The notes below the pieces were generated by a model. That model was not told the DNA's origin. It worked only from the letters and a program-made list of their open reading frames with translations, and searched no databases. From NCBI RefSeq assembly GCF_025399895.1, contig NZ_JAODUA010000006.1, positions 62,001-126,000 on the forward strand: a stretch of DNA of 64,000 nucleotides, written 5' to 3'. Position numbers and translations under genes: made by a program. The number at the start of each line of letters is the position of its first letter. Positions within the stretch are counted from its first letter, which is position 1. Below are positions 8,506-16,800 of the stretch, piece after piece. The stretch is from Streptomyces sp. ASQP_92 (GTDB lineage: Bacteria; Actinomycetota; Actinomycetes; Streptomycetales; Streptomycetaceae).

Positions 8506-9345
8506 TCAGTCCGGCTGGTGCTCGGGGCCCCCGAAGTCGGGGCTGGTGAAGTCCGGGCTGGTGAAGCTCGGGTGGTTGGCGGGGGAGCCACCCTGGTCAG
8601 GGCTGTCGAAGCCCGGCCGGTCGTAGCCGAGGGTGGGCATGCGGCCCATCGGGCGCCGCGGCGCGGGGGCGCCGGGGTCGACGCTCGGATCGGCGAGCGC
8701 GTCGCGCAGGAAGGGGTAGATGCCGCGTTCCAACAGGGCGTGGCGCCAGGCCTCGCGGGCGCGGGCGAGCTCCTGGGTGCGCTCGTCGGGGGCGTCCGCC
8801 TCGTCGGCCTCGTCGATGGCCACCACCTGCGTCGCGCCGTTGCGCACCGCCGTGATCAGCAGCCCGACGGCGGCGGCGAGGATCGCGGCGGCGGTCAGCG
8901 CGCCGAAGAACCAGCCGGCGGTCAGCATGGTGTCGGCGAAGGCGGGCTGCGGCTTGAGCATCTTCAGGATGTAGCCGACCAGCAGGAATATCACGGCCGC
9001 GGTACCCGCGAGCACCGGCGCGAGGACGGCGACGACGGCGCCGGCGCCCGCACCGGCGGGCTCGAGGGCACCGCCGGAGATGAGGGCCGATTCGTGGGCC
9101 CCGGCGGCGGCGTGCGCGCGCAGCTCTTCGCGCGTCGTGACGTAGTACTCGTACTCGGCGGCCGCCCGGTCGGTCACGAACGTACCGGCGGAGAGCACCA
9201 TGGTGCGGAGCTGCACGGCGTTGAGGCGCTCGCCGATACCGGACAGCTCGGGCCGTTCATGCGCGGTGCGCAGTGCCTCGTCGAGAATCCGCTCGAACTC
9301 CGGGCGGTCCTCGCTGAGCAGGTGCGGAGCGCTGTTCATGTGCAT
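8506..9345 (-). CDS. Conserved actinobacterial membrane protein, unknown function
   Basis: A 279-residue protein I cannot assign. It has a cytoplasmic N-terminal region (1-95), two hydrophobic segments (about 100-130 and 142-168), a charged region and a low-complexity C-terminus with repeated SPDF units (TSPDFTSPDFGGPEHQPD) and Gly/Pro-rich runs, probably disordered. Two starts are possible: ATG at 9345 (GGAG nine bases upstream) or ATG at 9339 (GGGGG six bases upstream). It is downstream of and convergent with thiC, 66 bases away. Confidence 0.7.
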   Translation of the reverse strand: MHMNSAPHLLSEDRPEFERILDEALRTAHERPELSGIGERLNAVQLRTMVLSAGTFVTDRAAAEYEYYVTTREELRAHAAAGAHESALISGGALEPAGAGAGAVVAVLAPVLAGTAAVIFLLVGYILKMLKPQPAFADTMLTAGWFFGALTAAAILAAAVGLLITAVRNGATQVVAIDEADEADAPDERTQELARAREAWRHALLERGIYPFLRDALADPSVDPGAPAPRRPMGRMPTLGYDRPGFDSPDQGGSPANHPSFTSPDFTSPDFGGPEHQPD

Positions 9346-9516
9346 CCCCCGATGCTCCGTAGGGCCGTAAGCCCGCCTGATGAACGGGAAGTTGGCGGAA
9401 ACGGAGGAGAGCCTGCTACGGATAAGCCGATGGTAGAGCCGCTACGGCACGCGGTGACAGGGTGTTTCCGGAAATGGCATACCCGGCGCTGCGGGGAAGC
9501 CTTTCCCGGTCAACCC

Positions 9517-10665
9517 TCAGCCATGCAGCGGGAGTTGCTGGACCAGCAGCTTTCCGGCCATGGTCACGCCGCCGTCCATGGCGATGGCGAGACCGTCGGC
9601 GTACACATGGGGACCCTCGACCACTGGCCGCGCGTCCTCCTCGCCGTCCTCGGTGCCCACCTCGCCCAGCAGATACGGAATGGGGCTGTGGCCGTGCACC
9701 ACCCGTCCGCCGCCGTACGCGGAGAGCAGCTCGCGGGCGGCCTGCGGCCCCGATTCGTCGCGGAAGGCGAAGCGTCTGGTGAACTTGCGGAACAGGTCCC
9801 AGCACTCGTCGGCGTCATTGCGGTTGAGGATGGCGTGGACGGTGTCGTTGACCGCCTCGATGGAGTCGCCGTACTCCAGATAGGCGGTCGTGTCCGAGTG
9901 CATGAGCAGGTGGTCGTCCTCCCGCTCGATCGCGTCGAGCCGCGACATCCACTGCAGGTGTACGTCCTGGAGCCGGTCCATGTCGGCCTTCTGGCCGCCG
10001 TTGAGCAGCCAGGCGGCCTGGAAGGTGGCGGTGCCCGCACCGGAGTTGACCGGGGTGTCGGCGAACCGCTTGGCGCCGAGCAGCAGCAGCTCGTGGTTGC
10101 CCATGAGGGCCTTGCAGTAGCCGCCGGCGGCCGCGGCCTCGGCGGAGAGCCGCATGACCAGGTCGATCACGCCGATGCCGTCGGGGCCCCGGTCGGTGAA
10201 GTCGCCGAGGAACCACAGGCGGGCGGTGCCCGCGGCCCAGTTCCCGGATTCGTCGATGAGGCCCTGCTCGCGCAGGGCGGCCAGGAGTTCGTCGAGGTAG
10301 CCGTGGACGTCACCGACCACATACAGCGGGCCGGGGCCCTCGGGCGCCTCGGGGGCGACGGGCTCGACCGTGGGCAGCCTGACCGTGTCACCGCGCTGGA
10401 TCACGGGGAGGTCGCGTGCCGTCGGGGTGTAGCCCTCGGGGGGCTCATCATCCGAATAGGTGGTCGTGCCGGGTGCCGGAGCGGGCGCGGCGGGCGCTTC
10501 CGGGTGGCCGGAGGGCGGCTCCTGATGGAACAGCGGCACCGCCTGCGCCGGTGGTGCGCCGGGTTCCTCCGGCGGTGGCACGGGGGTCTGTTGCGCGTAC
10601 GGCGGCACCCGGAAGTCACGCAACGTCGCCGTCCGCACGGGTCCCTGACCGGCCCCCTGAGTCAT
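9517..10665 (-). CDS. PPP-family metallophosphoesterase (Ser/Thr phosphatase-like)
   Basis: A 382-residue cytoplasmic protein with a Pro/Ala-rich N-terminus (about 1-105) and a calcineurin-like phosphoesterase domain (about 115-375). All metal-site motifs are visible: GDVHGYLDEL, GDFTDRGPDG, GNHELLLL, a late HSD and HGHSPIPY. This set is typical of PPP phosphatases and the related ApaH/Shewanella-type phosphatases; the substrate could be a phosphoprotein or a dinucleotide. The start at 10665 (MTQGAG) has GGAGG five bases upstream; in-frame ATGs at 10746 and 10749 could add an N-terminal extension. Confidence 0.85.
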   Translation of the reverse strand: MTQGAGQGPVRTATLRDFRVPPYAQQTPVPPPEEPGAPPAQAVPLFHQEPPSGHPEAPAAPAPAPGTTTYSDDEPPEGYTPTARDLPVIQRGDTVRLPTVEPVAPEAPEGPGPLYVVGDVHGYLDELLAALREQGLIDESGNWAAGTARLWFLGDFTDRGPDGIGVIDLVMRLSAEAAAAGGYCKALMGNHELLLLGAKRFADTPVNSGAGTATFQAAWLLNGGQKADMDRLQDVHLQWMSRLDAIEREDDHLLMHSDTTAYLEYGDSIEAVNDTVHAILNRNDADECWDLFRKFTRRFAFRDESGPQAARELLSAYGGGRVVHGHSPIPYLLGEVGTEDGEEDARPVVEGPHVYADGLAIAMDGGVTMAGKLLVQQLPLHG

Positions 10666-10918
10666 CGACCCCTCCACCACCGTCGCACCGCCGTACACCG
10701 TGGGAGCCGCCAGGTCGGGCGGAGATCCGTGGTGTCGTGCGCCCATCATAGGAATGCGCCTCATGCTGTGTGACGCACCAGGGGTGGTCAATCCGGGTGC
10801 GAGCGACGTTCGTGGGTGGTTATGTCCCCAATGTGGTGTTCCAGACCGGGCCGGACTCCGCTGTTCATGTGGGCCCGGGTCGAGCGCCGGGCGGTCGGGG
10901 AGGCCGCCCGGCGGGAGT

Positions 10919-12052
10919 TCACTCCTTGTTGGGGCCCGGCTGGTTGCCCTTGGCCGGTGAGCGCGGAGGGCTGACCGTGGTGCGCGGAGGCCGTCGCTGG
11001 GACGAGGTGCGCACGATCAGTTCGGTCGGTATCACCTGCTCGATCGGCTGGCCGTTGTCGATCCCTTCGATCGCGTCGATGAGCAACTGGACGACGGCCG
11101 TGCCGATGCGCCGCGGTTTGAGCGAGAGCGTGGTGATGGGCGGTTCGGTGGTGGCGTACACGGTGGACTCGCTACAGCACACCAGGAGCAGGTCCTCGGG
11201 TACGCGCATCCCGTAGCGCCGGGCGGCCGCGAGCAGGTCGGTGCCGTTGGGGTCGAAGAGGCCGTAGACGGCGTCGGGCCGGTCCGGGCGGGCGAGCAGC
11301 CGGTCGGCTGCGACGGCGCCCGCGCAGGGGTCGTGGGCCGGGTAGGACTCGTACACGGGGTCCTGGCCGACGCGTTCGCACCAGGTCAGATAGGCCTCGG
11401 TGGAAAGGCGGGTGTAGGTGTCGGTGGTGGTTCCGGTGAGCAGTCCGATCCGGCGGGCGCCGGCCGCGGCGAGGTGGTCGAGCAGGTCGAGTACGGCGGC
11501 CTCGTGGTCGTTGTCCACCCAGGCCGTGACGGGCAGGCTGCCCGCCGGGCGGCCGTCGGAGACGACCGGGATGCCTTGGCGTACGAGTTCGGTGACCACG
11601 GGGTCCTGGTCGGAGGGGTCGATGACGACGGTGCCGTCGAGGGCGACGTTCGACCAGACGTCCGCCGGACTGCGGCGTGAGGTGGCGGGCAGGATGACGA
11701 GGGCGTAGCCGCGGGCCAGCGCGGCGGAGGTCGCGGCTCTGGCCATTTCCGCGAAGTACGCGAATTCGGTGAAGGTGAAAGGTTCATCCCCGTAGGTCGT
11801 CACGGTCAGGCCGATGAGGCCGGACTTGCCGGTACGGAGCGTGCGGGCCGCTGCGGATGGGCGGTAGCCCAGCCGGTCTGCGACCTCGCGGACGTGGCGG
11901 CGGGTGGCGTCGGGGAGCCGGCCCTTGCCGTTGAGCGCGTCTGAGACGGTCGTGATGGAGACACCGGCGGCGGCGGCCACGTCCCGAATGCCCGCCCGCC
12001 CCAGCCGGCGACCGGTCGACCGGCTCACCTGGTGCTTCCCTGCTGCTGTCAT
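10919..12052 (-). CDS. LacI-family transcriptional regulator
   Basis: A 377-residue LacI-type repressor. The helix-turn-helix and hinge are at residues about 20-75 (GIRDVAAAAGVSITTVSDALNGKGRLPD), followed by a periplasmic-binding-like sensor domain and a basic, Pro-rich tail. In S. coelicolor a LacI-type gene called rstP sits in the same place, divergent from hisC. The start at 12052 (MTAAGKHQV) was chosen to keep the short basic N-terminus; the frame is open further upstream. The intergenic palindromes at 12093-12160 are probable operators. Confidence 0.88.
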   Translation of the reverse strand: MTAAGKHQVSRSTGRRLGRAGIRDVAAAAGVSITTVSDALNGKGRLPDATRRHVREVADRLGYRPSAAARTLRTGKSGLIGLTVTTYGDEPFTFTEFAYFAEMARAATSAALARGYALVILPATSRRSPADVWSNVALDGTVVIDPSDQDPVVTELVRQGIPVVSDGRPAGSLPVTAWVDNDHEAAVLDLLDHLAAAGARRIGLLTGTTTDTYTRLSTEAYLTWCERVGQDPVYESYPAHDPCAGAVAADRLLARPDRPDAVYGLFDPNGTDLLAAARRYGMRVPEDLLLVCCSESTVYATTEPPITTLSLKPRRIGTAVVQLLIDAIEGIDNGQPIEQVIPTELIVRTSSQRRPPRTTVSPPRSPAKGNQPGPNKE

Positions 12053-12460
12053 GGCGAGCCGATAGTAGGGCGATGACGGGTGGTTGGCCCGGGTGCATAT
12101 GCACGCGTTGACAGGCACGATTCTGCATGATCATCAGACGGCAATTGCCTTGCTATGCAAGGGAGTTGGGCGATCCAGCGTTGCAGTGGCGCTTGTCGAG
12201 CCGTGGGCCGCTGCCAACTGTCCGATGTTTCGAAGAGGTCTCAACTCACCTTCACGGGTGATGCGCGCCACGGCGCGAGCCACCGGCGCGCGCCAGGTAC
12301 AGGAACGCTCCCCCCTCCTCGCGCGCCCGCCGAGAACCGGTCTCCGTCCCCTATTCGCAGGGGAGCCGAATCCTCATAAGGTGAGGAGTATTGGATGTGT
12401 GCGGAGCTGTCCGCGACGGCGTGCCCAGTTTCTGTACGGAACGGTCGAGGAGGACCTGCG
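12053..12460. promoter_or_regulatory. LacI-regulator/hisC divergent control region with four palindromes
   Basis: A 408-base gene-free stretch. Close to the LacI-type gene it holds four dyads within 68 bases: GTGCATATGCAC (12093-12104, perfect), ATGATCAT (12126-12133, perfect), GGCAATTGCC (12140-12149, perfect) and TTGC-TAT-GCAA (12150-12160). The surrounding DNA is AT-rich for this genome, so promoter activity is likely here. The hisC-proximal half (about 12170-12440) shows no clear dyad or ORF; GAGGAGG precedes the hisC GTG. Confidence 0.6.
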
Positions 12461-13540
12461 GTGAGCGAGACGAGCCCCAAGCTGCGCCCCGAGCTGGACG
12501 GCATCCCCACCTACAAGCCCGGCAAGCCGGCGGCCTCCGACGGGCCCGTCGCCTTCAAGCTGTCCTCGAACGAGAACCCCTACCCGCCGCTCCCGGGTGT
12601 GATGGAGAGCGCGGTCGCGGCCGCGGGGAACTTCAACCGGTACCCGGACATGGCCTGCACGGGGCTGATGAACGAGCTCTCCGAGCGGTTCGGGGTGCCT
12701 CTGGGGCACCTGGCCACCGGCACCGGCTCGGTGGGGGTGGCCCAGTCGCTGGTCCAGTCCACCTCCGGGCCCGGTGACGAGGTCATGTACGCCTGGCGGT
12801 CCTTCGAGGCGTACCCGATCATCACCCAGATCAGTGGAGCCACCTCCGTCCGCGTGCCGCTGACGCCGGGCGATGTGCACGACCTCGACGCCATGGCGGA
12901 CGCGATCACCGACCGGACCCGGTTGATCTTCGTCTGCAACCCGAACAACCCGACCGGCACCGTGGTGCGCCGGGCCGAGCTGGAACGGTTCCTCGACCGG
13001 GTGCCCTCGGATGTCCTGGTGGTGCTCGACGAGGCGTACCGGGAGTTCATCCGCGACACCGAGGTGCCGGACGGCATCCAGATCTACCGGGACCGCCCGA
13101 ACGTGGCCGTCCTGCGCACCTTCTCCAAGGCGTACGGGCTGGCCGGGCTGCGGGTCGGCTTCGCGGTGGCGCACGAGCCGGTCGCCGCGGCACTGCGCAA
13201 GACGGCCGTGCCGTTCGGCGTCAGCCAGCTCGCCCAGGACGCGGCGGTCGCCTCGCTGCGCGCCGAGGACGAACTGATGGGCCGCGTCGGCGCGCTGGTC
13301 GGCGAGCGGGAGCGGGTCTACGAGGGCCTGGTGCAGCAGGGCTGGACGGTGCCCGAGACGCAGGCGAACTTCGTCTGGCTGCGCCTCGGGGAGCGCACGG
13401 TCGACTTCGCCGCGGCGTGCGAGGCGGCGGGCGTCGTGGTGCGGCCGTTCGCGGGCGAGGGCGTGCGCGTCACGATCGGCGAGGGTGAGGCCAACGACCT
13501 GTTCCTCAAGGTCGCGGAGGGCTTCCGCAAGCAGGCCTGA
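12461..13540 (+). CDS. hisC: Histidinol-phosphate/aromatic aminotransferase
   Basis: A 359-residue class I/II PLP aminotransferase of the HisC group. It shows KLSSNENPYPP near the N-terminus, CNPNNPTGTVV, VVLDEAYREF (PLP Asp/Tyr) and TFSKAYGLAGLRVGF with the Schiff-base Lys. HisC converts imidazole-acetol phosphate to histidinol phosphate; stand-alone copies outside the his operon, as here, often act on aromatic 2-oxo acids instead (phenylalanine aminotransferase). The GTG at 12461 has GAGGAGG seven bases upstream, so I reject an ATG 66 bases earlier. Confidence 0.92.
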   Translation: MSETSPKLRPELDGIPTYKPGKPAASDGPVAFKLSSNENPYPPLPGVMESAVAAAGNFNRYPDMACTGLMNELSERFGVPLGHLATGTGSVGVAQSLVQSTSGPGDEVMYAWRSFEAYPIITQISGATSVRVPLTPGDVHDLDAMADAITDRTRLIFVCNPNNPTGTVVRRAELERFLDRVPSDVLVVLDEAYREFIRDTEVPDGIQIYRDRPNVAVLRTFSKAYGLAGLRVGFAVAHEPVAAALRKTAVPFGVSQLAQDAAVASLRAEDELMGRVGALVGERERVYEGLVQQGWTVPETQANFVWLRLGERTVDFAAACEAAGVVVRPFAGEGVRVTIGEGEANDLFLKVAEGFRKQA

Positions 13541-13591
13541 TCCGGAGGGCCGGGCGCCTACGGCTCGTCCCGGTGGGCGCTCGGCGCGTTC

Positions 13592-13972
13592 TCAGAGGGC
13601 GTCGACCCGGATCGGGTCGCCGGAGCGGACCGTGGCGAGCTCGCGGGGGTCGCCGTCGAGGCGGCCGAGGACGTTGCACGGGCTCGCGAGCCGGCATTCG
13701 TCGCCGCGCGAGATGGGCGTGGGCCCGAACGGCAGCGCGAGCGCGTCGCCGTCGGTCCAGAACGCCACCGTGCCCGGCTCCACCACCTGGCGGGCGTCCG
13801 CCTCCCGGGCGGTCGAGACGGGGGTGTCGAAGTAGACCTCCTCGCCCCAGGTGTGGGCGGTGGAGGTGAGGGGGAGCGCCCCTGCGAGCGCCTTGGTCGT
13901 GGGGGTTTCCTCGAGCGTCGCGGTGACACTGCCCGCGGGCCATGAGATGCGTATGCGCAGCTGGTTCTCCAT
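13592..13972 (-). CDS. Cyclophilin-like fold protein
   Basis: A 126-residue protein with the pattern of the cyclophilin-like (DUF3830/TM1367-like) fold: an N-terminal strand LRIRISWPAGSVTATLE, ALPLTSTAHTWGEEVYFDTP, the Gly-rich FWTDGDALALPFGPTPIS segment and a final beta strand GDPIRVDAL. Members are small cytoplasmic proteins without proven isomerase activity. It is convergent with hisC, 52 bases away. No ribosome binding site is obvious before the ATG at 13972. Confidence 0.72.
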   Translation of the reverse strand: MENQLRIRISWPAGSVTATLEETPTTKALAGALPLTSTAHTWGEEVYFDTPVSTAREADARQVVEPGTVAFWTDGDALALPFGPTPISRGDECRLASPCNVLGRLDGDPRELATVRSGDPIRVDAL

Positions 13973-14073
13973 GGCGCCGAATTCAACAAGATGTTGAAAG
14001 CCTTGGGAAGAGGGTGTCCACGTTCACACCCCTTTACGGGGGACCCCCCTGCCGCACTCGACAGTCCGTACGA

Positions 14074-14104
14074 CATAATGCTTGTGAATGTGAACGCGTT
14101 CACA
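14074..14104 (+). promoter_or_regulatory. cydA promoter with Rex operator
   Basis: TGTGAACGCGTTCACA at 14089-14104 is a perfect 16-bp palindrome and an exact match to the Rex repressor operator of actinobacteria. CATAAT at 14074-14079 is a good -10 box placed so that Rex would sit on or just after the transcription start. Rex releases DNA when NADH is high, so the cyd genes should be induced when respiration is limited by oxygen. An overlapping GTGAATGTGAACGCG extends the half-site on the left. Confidence 0.93.
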
Positions 14105-14190
14105 AGCGTGTCCCGCTTCCTCCCGTGATCGGGGGGATTAAAGGGGCAGGCCTGCGGCTGTGACCACGGCGAAGTAAGGAGAGTGCCGAC

Positions 14191-15699
14191 GTGGACCTGG
14201 CTCTGGCGCCGGAGACCCTGGCGCGATGGCAGTTCGGCATCACCACCGTCTACCACTTCCTCTTCGTTCCCCTGACGATCTCTCTCGCCGCGCTCGTCGC
14301 CGGCCTGGAGACCGCCTGGGTGCGAACCGGCAAGGACAAGTACCTCAAGGCGACCAAGTTCTGGGGCAAGCTGTTCCTGATCAACATCGCGATGGGTGTG
14401 GTCACGGGCATCGTCCAGGAATTCCAGTTCGGCATGAACTGGTCGGACTACTCGCGGTTCGTCGGTGACATCTTCGGTGCCCCGCTCGCCTTCGAAGCGC
14501 TCATCGCCTTCTTCTTCGAGTCCACCTTCATCGGGCTGTGGATCTTCGGCTGGGACAAGCTGCCCAAGAAGATCCACTGCGCCTGCATCTGGATGGTCTC
14601 GCTCGGCACCATCCTGTCCTCCTACTTCATCCTGGCCGCCAACTCCTGGATGCAGCACCCGGTCGGCTACCGGCTCAACAAGGCCACCGGGCGCGCGGAA
14701 CTCACCGACTTCTGGCGGGTGTTGACCCAGGACACCACCCTGGTCGTCGTCTTCCACACGCTGACCGCCGCCTTCCTGACCGGTGGCGCGTTCATGGTCG
14801 GCGTCGCCGCCATCCATCTGCGCCGCAAGAAGCACATCCCGGTGATGCGCACCTCGCTGCGCCTCGGCCTGGTCACCCTGGTCATCGGTGGTCTGCTCAC
14901 CGCTGTGAGCGGCGACTCGCTCGGCAAGGTGATGTTCAAGCAGCAGCCGATGAAGATGGCCGCAGCCGAGGCCCTGTGGGACGGCGAGAAGCCCGCACCG
15001 TTCTCGATCTTCGCCGTCGGCGACGTGGCCAAGGGCCACAACGACGTCGAGATCTCGGTGCCCGGGGTCCTGTCCTTCCTCGCCGACAACAACTTCTCCT
15101 CGTACGTCCCCGGCATCAACGACGTGAACAGGGCCGAGCAGCAGAAGTTCGGGCCAGGCGACTACCGGCCCAACATTCCGGTCGCCTTCTGGGGCTTCCG
15201 CTGGATGATCGGCTTCGGCATGACGTCCTTCGTCATCGGCCTGGCCGGGCTCTGGCTCACCCGCAAGAAGTTCATGCTGGCGCCGGGGATGCGGACCGGG
15301 GAGGACGAGGTGCCGAACCTGGTGCTCTTCAAGAGCACGGCCCTCGGCACGCGCCTGACCAAGTGGTACTGGTTCTTCGCGGTCTGGACGCTCGGCTTCC
15401 CGCTGATCGCCAACTCGTGGGGCTGGATCTTCACCGAGATGGGCCGCCAGCCCTGGGTCGTGTACGGCGTACTGCGCACCCAGGACGCGGTCTCCCCCAG
15501 TGTCTCGCAGGGCGAGGTCCTCACCTCGATGATCGTCTTCACGCTGCTGTACGCCGTGCTCGCGGTGGTCGAGGTCAAGCTGCTCGTCAAGTACGTCAAG
15601 GCCGGACCGCCCGAACTCAGCGAGGCCGACCTCAATCCGCCCACCAAGATCGGCGGGGACGACCGCGACCCCGACCGGCCGATGGCCTTCTCGTACTGA
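14191..15699 (+). CDS. cydA: Cytochrome bd oxidase subunit I
   Basis: A 502-residue membrane protein, subunit I of the bd-type quinol oxidase. The N-terminal RWQFGITTVYHFLFVPLTI contains the first heme-ligand His, the second-heme region is LSSYFILAANSWMQHPVGY, and the late GWIFTEMGRQPWVVYG is the diagnostic GRQPW motif. About nine membrane segments are visible. The quinol-binding loop is of the short type. The GTG start has AAGGAGAG upstream. It is first in the cydA-cydB-cydCD run under the Rex operator. Confidence 0.97.
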   Translation: MDLALAPETLARWQFGITTVYHFLFVPLTISLAALVAGLETAWVRTGKDKYLKATKFWGKLFLINIAMGVVTGIVQEFQFGMNWSDYSRFVGDIFGAPLAFEALIAFFFESTFIGLWIFGWDKLPKKIHCACIWMVSLGTILSSYFILAANSWMQHPVGYRLNKATGRAELTDFWRVLTQDTTLVVVFHTLTAAFLTGGAFMVGVAAIHLRRKKHIPVMRTSLRLGLVTLVIGGLLTAVSGDSLGKVMFKQQPMKMAAAEALWDGEKPAPFSIFAVGDVAKGHNDVEISVPGVLSFLADNNFSSYVPGINDVNRAEQQKFGPGDYRPNIPVAFWGFRWMIGFGMTSFVIGLAGLWLTRKKFMLAPGMRTGEDEVPNLVLFKSTALGTRLTKWYWFFAVWTLGFPLIANSWGWIFTEMGRQPWVVYGVLRTQDAVSPSVSQGEVLTSMIVFTLLYAVLAVVEVKLLVKYVKAGPPELSEADLNPPTKIGGDDRDPDRPMAFSY

Positions 15700-15717
15700 G
15701 GCTGAGGAGATCGAGGC

Positions 15718-16719
15718 ATGGAACTCCACGACGTCTGGTTCGTACTCATCGCCGTCCTGTGGATCGGCTACTTCTTCCTGGAGGGATTCGACTTCGGGAT
15801 CGGCATCCTGACGAAGCTGCTGGCCAGGGACCGCACCGAGAAGCGCGTCCTGATCAACACCATCGGCCCCGTCTGGGACGGCAACGAGGTGTGGCTGCTC
15901 ACGGCCGGCGGCGCGACCTTCGCCGCCTTCCCCGAGTGGTACGCCACGCTCTTCTCCGGCTTCTACCTGCCGCTGCTGATCATCCTGGTCTGTCTGATCG
16001 TCCGAGGTGTCGCCTTCGAGTACCGGGCGAAGCGGCCCGAGGAGAACTGGCAGCGCAACTGGGAGCAGGCCATCTTCTGGACCTCGCTCATCCCGGCGTT
16101 CCTGTGGGGCGTGGCCTTCGCCAACATCGTGCGCGGGGTGAAGATCGACGCGCACAAGGAGTACGTGGGCACCTTCTGGGATCTGCTCAACCCGTTCTCG
16201 ATCCTGGGCGGCCTGGTCACGCTCTTCCTCTTCACCTTCCACGGGGCGGTGTTCGCCTCGCTCAAGACGCTCGGCGACATCCGTGAGCGGGCCAGGGTCC
16301 TGGCACTCAAGCTGGGTCTGGTGACGGCCGTGCTCGCGCTCGGCTTCCTGATCTGGACCCAGGCCTCACGGGGGGACACCAAGAGCCTGGTAGCGATGGC
16401 CATTGCCGTACTCGCGCTGGTCGGGGCGATCGCGGCCATCAGGATCGGGCGCGAGGGCTGGTCGTTCGCGCTCTCGGGCATCACGATCGCGGCCGCGGTG
16501 GCGATGCTCTTCCTGACGCTCTTTCCGAACGTCATGCCGTCCTCGCTGAACGGCGCCTGGAACCTCACAGTCTCCAACGCCTCGTCCAGCCCGTACACCC
16601 TGAAGATCATGACCTGGTGCGCGGGGATCGCGACCCCGCTGGTGCTGCTCTACCAGGGCTGGACGTACTGGGTCTTCCGCAAGCGGATCGGCACCAAGAA
16701 CATCGCCGACGCGCACTGA
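15718..16719 (+). CDS. cydB: Cytochrome bd oxidase subunit II
   Basis: A 333-residue membrane protein with about eight membrane segments. The start MELHDVWFVLIAVLWIGYFF followed by LEGFDFGIG and the motif GPVWDGNEVWLLTAGGATFAAFP are the CydB signatures. It begins 18 bases after cydA, with TGAGGAGA as ribosome binding site, so the two are co-transcribed. It supports subunit I and heme assembly in the oxidase. Confidence 0.97.
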   Translation: MELHDVWFVLIAVLWIGYFFLEGFDFGIGILTKLLARDRTEKRVLINTIGPVWDGNEVWLLTAGGATFAAFPEWYATLFSGFYLPLLIILVCLIVRGVAFEYRAKRPEENWQRNWEQAIFWTSLIPAFLWGVAFANIVRGVKIDAHKEYVGTFWDLLNPFSILGGLVTLFLFTFHGAVFASLKTLGDIRERARVLALKLGLVTAVLALGFLIWTQASRGDTKSLVAMAIAVLALVGAIAAIRIGREGWSFALSGITIAAAVAMLFLTLFPNVMPSSLNGAWNLTVSNASSSPYTLKIMTWCAGIATPLVLLYQGWTYWVFRKRIGTKNIADAH

Positions 16720-16749
16720 CCCCTGAGGTCCCCACGGTTCGGTGGGGTG

Positions 16750-16765
16750 TGTTTCACGTGAAACA
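16750..16765. other. parS site (ParB binding)
   Basis: TGTTTCACGTGAAACA is a perfect 16-bp palindrome identical to the parS consensus used by chromosomal ParB. It lies between cydB and cydCD, partly overlapping a small hairpin (CCCCAC/GTGGGG, 16729-16747). Streptomyces chromosomes carry many such sites clustered around oriC. Confidence 0.97.
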
Positions 16766-16800
16766 CACCCCCCGGCCCGCTCCGATCCTTCTGTTGGGGG

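Noticed and set aside
8473..10773. A 766-codon plus-strand frame over two minus-strand genes
   Set aside because: Antisense to the PPP-type phosphoesterase, whose metal motifs are complete on the minus strand.
13558..16242. An 894-codon minus-strand frame over the cyclophilin-like gene and cydAB
   Set aside because: Mostly antisense to cydA and cydB and without recognisable domains.
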